Assembly (NCBI GenBank): GCA_934659445.1
Contig: CAKUHV010000034.1
Location: 1-15,552 of the forward strand
Origin: an uncultured Oscillospiraceae bacterium
GTDB lineage: Bacteria; Bacillota; Clostridia; Oscillospirales; Oscillospiraceae
Length of the DNA stretch: 15,552 nt
Direction: 5' to 3'
Part shown: positions 13,892 to 15,552 of the stretch, one piece after another
Layout of the letters: every line of letters begins with the position of its first letter
How positions within the stretch are numbered: position 1 is the first letter of the stretch
Program-made: the position numbers and the translations under genes
The notes under the pieces: generated by a model
Told to the model about the DNA's origin: nothing
The model's input: only the letters and a program-made list of their open reading frames with translations
The model's database searches: none

Positions 13892-14383
13892 TCAGTAAAG
13901 GTCCACCACAGTGCCCACGAAGGAGGCATACTTGGTGTTCAGGGTACGGCTGGCGTTGACCCCCAGCTCATACACCCGGTTGAGCAGAAAGCGCCCGTTC
14001 TCCACAAGGCCCTTCCCCTCCAGGGTAATGATCAGATCCACCCGGCCCTCGCAGGGCAGCTGGACGATCTCGCCGTTCATCAGCTCCCCCTGAACGGTGC
14101 CCTCGCTCACCTGGATGTCGGTGACCCTTCCGATAGCGCCGCCGGTGGTGCGGTCGGGGTCGTACAGGCCGTCCCCGATGTGGATGGAGTCCACGATCTC
14201 CGGCCGCAGGTTGCGGGCCCAGACCTGGATGGTGATGGGGGTCTCCGCCACGGTGGTGCCCGTCTGGGGCAGCTGAGCCTTGTGCCGCAGGGCCACCGCC
14301 AGCACGATCACCAGCAGCACCACCACCACGTCAATGATGCTGACCTTGCCGAACAGGCGGCCGTTTTTGTCGATCACTTTCAT
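13892..14383 (-). CDS. DUF4330 domain-containing membrane protein (second copy)
   Basis: A 163-residue protein with the family start MKVIDKNGRLFGKVSIIDV, one membrane helix (about 16-32, IIDVVVVLLVIVLAVAL), and an exported beta-rich domain (about 48-162, ITIQVWARNLRPEIVDSIHIGDGLYD and the RVTDIQV repeat). This fits DUF4330, whose function is unknown. Its ATG overlaps the stop of the preceding DUF4330-like gene (ATGA), and AAGGAGG lies about 10 bases before it. Next comes the GT4-CsaB gene after 37 bases. The setting between two glycosyltransferases suggests a role in envelope polysaccharide synthesis or export, by inference only. The two DUF4330 copies are diverged (different N-termini), so they are not a recent duplication. 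Confidence 0.82.
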   Translation of the reverse strand: MKVIDKNGRLFGKVSIIDVVVVLLVIVLAVALRHKAQLPQTGTTVAETPITIQVWARNLRPEIVDSIHIGDGLYDPDRTTGGAIGRVTDIQVSEGTVQGELMNGEIVQLPCEGRVDLIITLEGKGLVENGRFLLNRVYELGVNASRTLNTKYASFVGTVVDLY

Positions 14384-14892
14384 CCGTTCTGTCCCTCCTT
14401 CTCCCGGTGAATGGTCAGGACGGGGCCGCTGGCCATATACCCCGGCCCCCGCAGATACACAGTGGTGCCCGCCCGCAGCTCATAGCCGCTGTCCAGCACC
14501 AGGGCGGAGTCGCTCTCGGCTGCGGCGGCCTCGACGGTCACCAGCACGTCCTCATACCCCTCGATGGCGGTGATGATATAGCGGCTCTCCTCCCGGTTCA
14601 GGGACAGGGTCTCGTTGGGCACCACCTGGGCGTCCACCACCTTGCCCAGGGCGTAGTTCTTGATGGTGTCGGTCAGCTCGTCCCCGGCCTGCACCCGCTC
14701 TCCCGTACCCTGAATCATCTTCTGGAACCGCACGGTATACCGCACCATGGAGGAGGTGGGGGTCTCCACCTCCTGCTGGGCGGGCTTCAGTGTCTTCCAC
14801 GCCAGAAAGCCGCCCACGGCCAGGGCCGCGATCAGCACCAGTGCATCAAACAGGTTCAGCCGCAGGCGGAACCCGGACTTCTTCTCTTCCAT
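14380..14892 (-). CDS. DUF4330-like membrane protein (first copy)
   Basis: A 170-residue protein with a basic cytosolic N-terminus (MEEKKSGFRLRLN), one membrane helix (about 14-33, LFDALVLIAALAVGGFLAW) and an exported domain. The domain contains VRYTVRFQKMIQGTGERVQ (50-68), GDELTDTIKNYALGKVVDAQ and a C-terminal YELRAGTTVYLRGPGY. The architecture and order match its neighbour, and I assign it to DUF4330 or a close relative with less certainty. The ATG lies one base after the glycosyltransferase stop (TGATATG), with GAAAGGAG about 10 bases before it. Its stop overlaps the next ATG. Together the two form a translationally coupled pair of single-pass proteins that could act as partners, which has not been shown. 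Confidence 0.75.
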   Translation of the reverse strand: MEEKKSGFRLRLNLFDALVLIAALAVGGFLAWKTLKPAQQEVETPTSSMVRYTVRFQKMIQGTGERVQAGDELTDTIKNYALGKVVDAQVVPNETLSLNREESRYIITAIEGYEDVLVTVEAAAAESDSALVLDSGYELRAGTTVYLRGPGYMASGPVLTIHREKEGQNG

Positions 14893-14893
14893 A

Positions 14894-15552
14894 TCAGTGC
14901 GCTCCTTTCAAAACCTCCAGATAGACCTGCTCCGTATTCCGGGCAAAGACCTGTCCGGTAAACCGCTGCTCAAACACCTGTCTGGCCCGGCGGCCCATGG
15001 CCTGCCGCTGCTCCGGGTGGTCCATCAGCCGCTCCATGGCATCCGCCAGCGCCCCGCTGTCCCCGCTGGGGAACACAAGGCCGTTGTCCCCGTCCTTCAC
15101 CAGCCAGGGGTTGCCCCCGTAGTCGCTGACGATAGAGGGCTTGCACAGGCTCATCCCCTCCAGCAGGGCGATGGACGTGGCCTCGGTGCCGAAGGAGGCA
15201 TTGAGCTGCACGTCCAGAATGGACAGCAGGGCTGCCACATCGGAGCGGAAGCCCAGCCGGGGCATCACGTCGTCCACGTCCAACTCCTGCACCAGCTTGT
15301 CCAGCTGACCGGCCCACTGGCCGGTCCCGGCCACCAGCACCTTGAAGTCCCGGCCCCGGGTCTTCAGCTTTTGGGCGGCTTCAGCGATCAGGCCGTGTCC
15401 CTTGTACTCCTCGATGCGGGCCAGAATGCCGAACACCACCGTGTCCGGGCCGATACCCAGCTCTTTTTTCAGGGCCGCCTGCTCCTCGGGGGACGTGGCC
15501 GTCAGGGGGGCCACTCCGTTCATCACCACGGTGATCTGGTCGGGGGCCACGC
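14894..15552 (-). CDS. GT4 glycosyltransferase, C-terminal part (continues beyond window)
   Basis: The gene is cut by the right edge; 218 complete C-terminal codons are visible (apparent GTG at 15550 is internal). The fragment is the nucleotide-sugar-binding half of a GT4 enzyme: VVMNGV, FGILARIEEYKGHGLIAEAA (RxxxxKG element), AGTG, and the EX7E motif in GTEATSIALLEGMSLCKPSIVS, with both Glu present. A GGNPWLVKDGDNGLVFPSGD segment follows, as usual. It starts the visible part of the minus-strand run and is one base from the first DUF4330-like gene. The donor sugar and acceptor cannot be read. Its N-terminal acceptor-binding half and the operon promoter are outside the window. Confidence 0.9.
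   Translation of the reverse strand, partial: VAPDQITVVMNGVAPLTATSPEEQAALKKELGIGPDTVVFGILARIEEYKGHGLIAEAAQKLKTRGRDFKVLVAGTGQWAGQLDKLVQELDVDDVMPRLGFRSDVAALLSILDVQLNASFGTEATSIALLEGMSLCKPSIVSDYGGNPWLVKDGDNGLVFPSGDSGALADAMERLMDHPEQRQAMGRRARQVFEQRFTGQVFARNTEQVYLEVLKGAH

Noticed and set aside
11503..13959. Very long open plus-strand frame (over 800 codons) antisense to the GT4-CsaB gene, and similar frames at 10392-12245 and 3049-3873
   Set aside because: Composition is dominated by Gly, His, Gln, Pro and Arg, with no domain motifs or ribosome sites. These are shadows caused by GC-rich third codon positions of the minus-strand genes.
1..15552. CRISPR array, transposase, prophage, tRNA or rRNA genes
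   Set aside because: No repeat-spacer pattern, cloverleaf, rRNA-like stretch or mobile-element gene was recognised in either strand.

Overview
The window looks like chromosomal DNA from a GC-rich, spore-forming clostridium, most likely of the Oscillospiraceae (Flavonifractor/Lawsonibacter/Intestinimonas-like). The reasons are a spoIIID-type sporulation regulator, GGAGG ribosome sites, sigma-A promoters, clostridial-type DtxR, ZnuC and DUF4330/DUF4830 families, and strong GC bias at third codon positions. That bias also creates many long antisense shadow frames. I see no tRNA, rRNA, CRISPR array, insertion sequence or prophage gene.

Layout from left to right. (1) 1-1935, plus strand: spoIIID behind a sigma-E-like promoter, then the thyA-folA operon (thymidylate synthase and dihydrofolate reductase), closed by a two-way terminator. 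(2) 1932-5767, minus strand: an orphan TAXI-type solute-binding lipoprotein, a GltS sodium/glutamate symporter, and a CdaR/PucR-type regulator. Each has its own sigma-A promoter. Three direct repeats phased at exactly 20 bp sit against the gltS -35 box and are the best candidate regulatory site in the window. (3) 5768-7100: an RsuA-type pseudouridine synthase (minus) divergent from a DUF4830 membrane-anchored protein (plus). (4) 7106-8393: a DtxR/MntR-type metal regulator translationally coupled to an MscS channel (minus). (5) 8423-9004: an unrecognised acidic 137-residue protein (plus) with its own promoter and terminator. (6) 9018-15552, minus strand: a tightly packed seven-gene run. In transcription order it is a GT4 glycosyltransferase (cut by the window edge), two DUF4330 membrane proteins, a GT4-CsaB fusion, and a zinc-type ABC importer (binding lipoprotein, ATPase, permease).

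How they may work together: thyA and folA close the folate cycle of dTMP synthesis. GltS and the CdaR-like regulator probably form a transporter/regulator pair. The last run joins cell-envelope polysaccharide synthesis and pyruvylation to zinc uptake, with only 25 bp between the envelope genes and the importer and no obvious promoter or Zur operator there. The two most interesting points are the phased repeat array upstream of gltS and the GT4/DUF4330/DUF4330/GT4-CsaB cassette. Neither can be called a new system from sequence alone.
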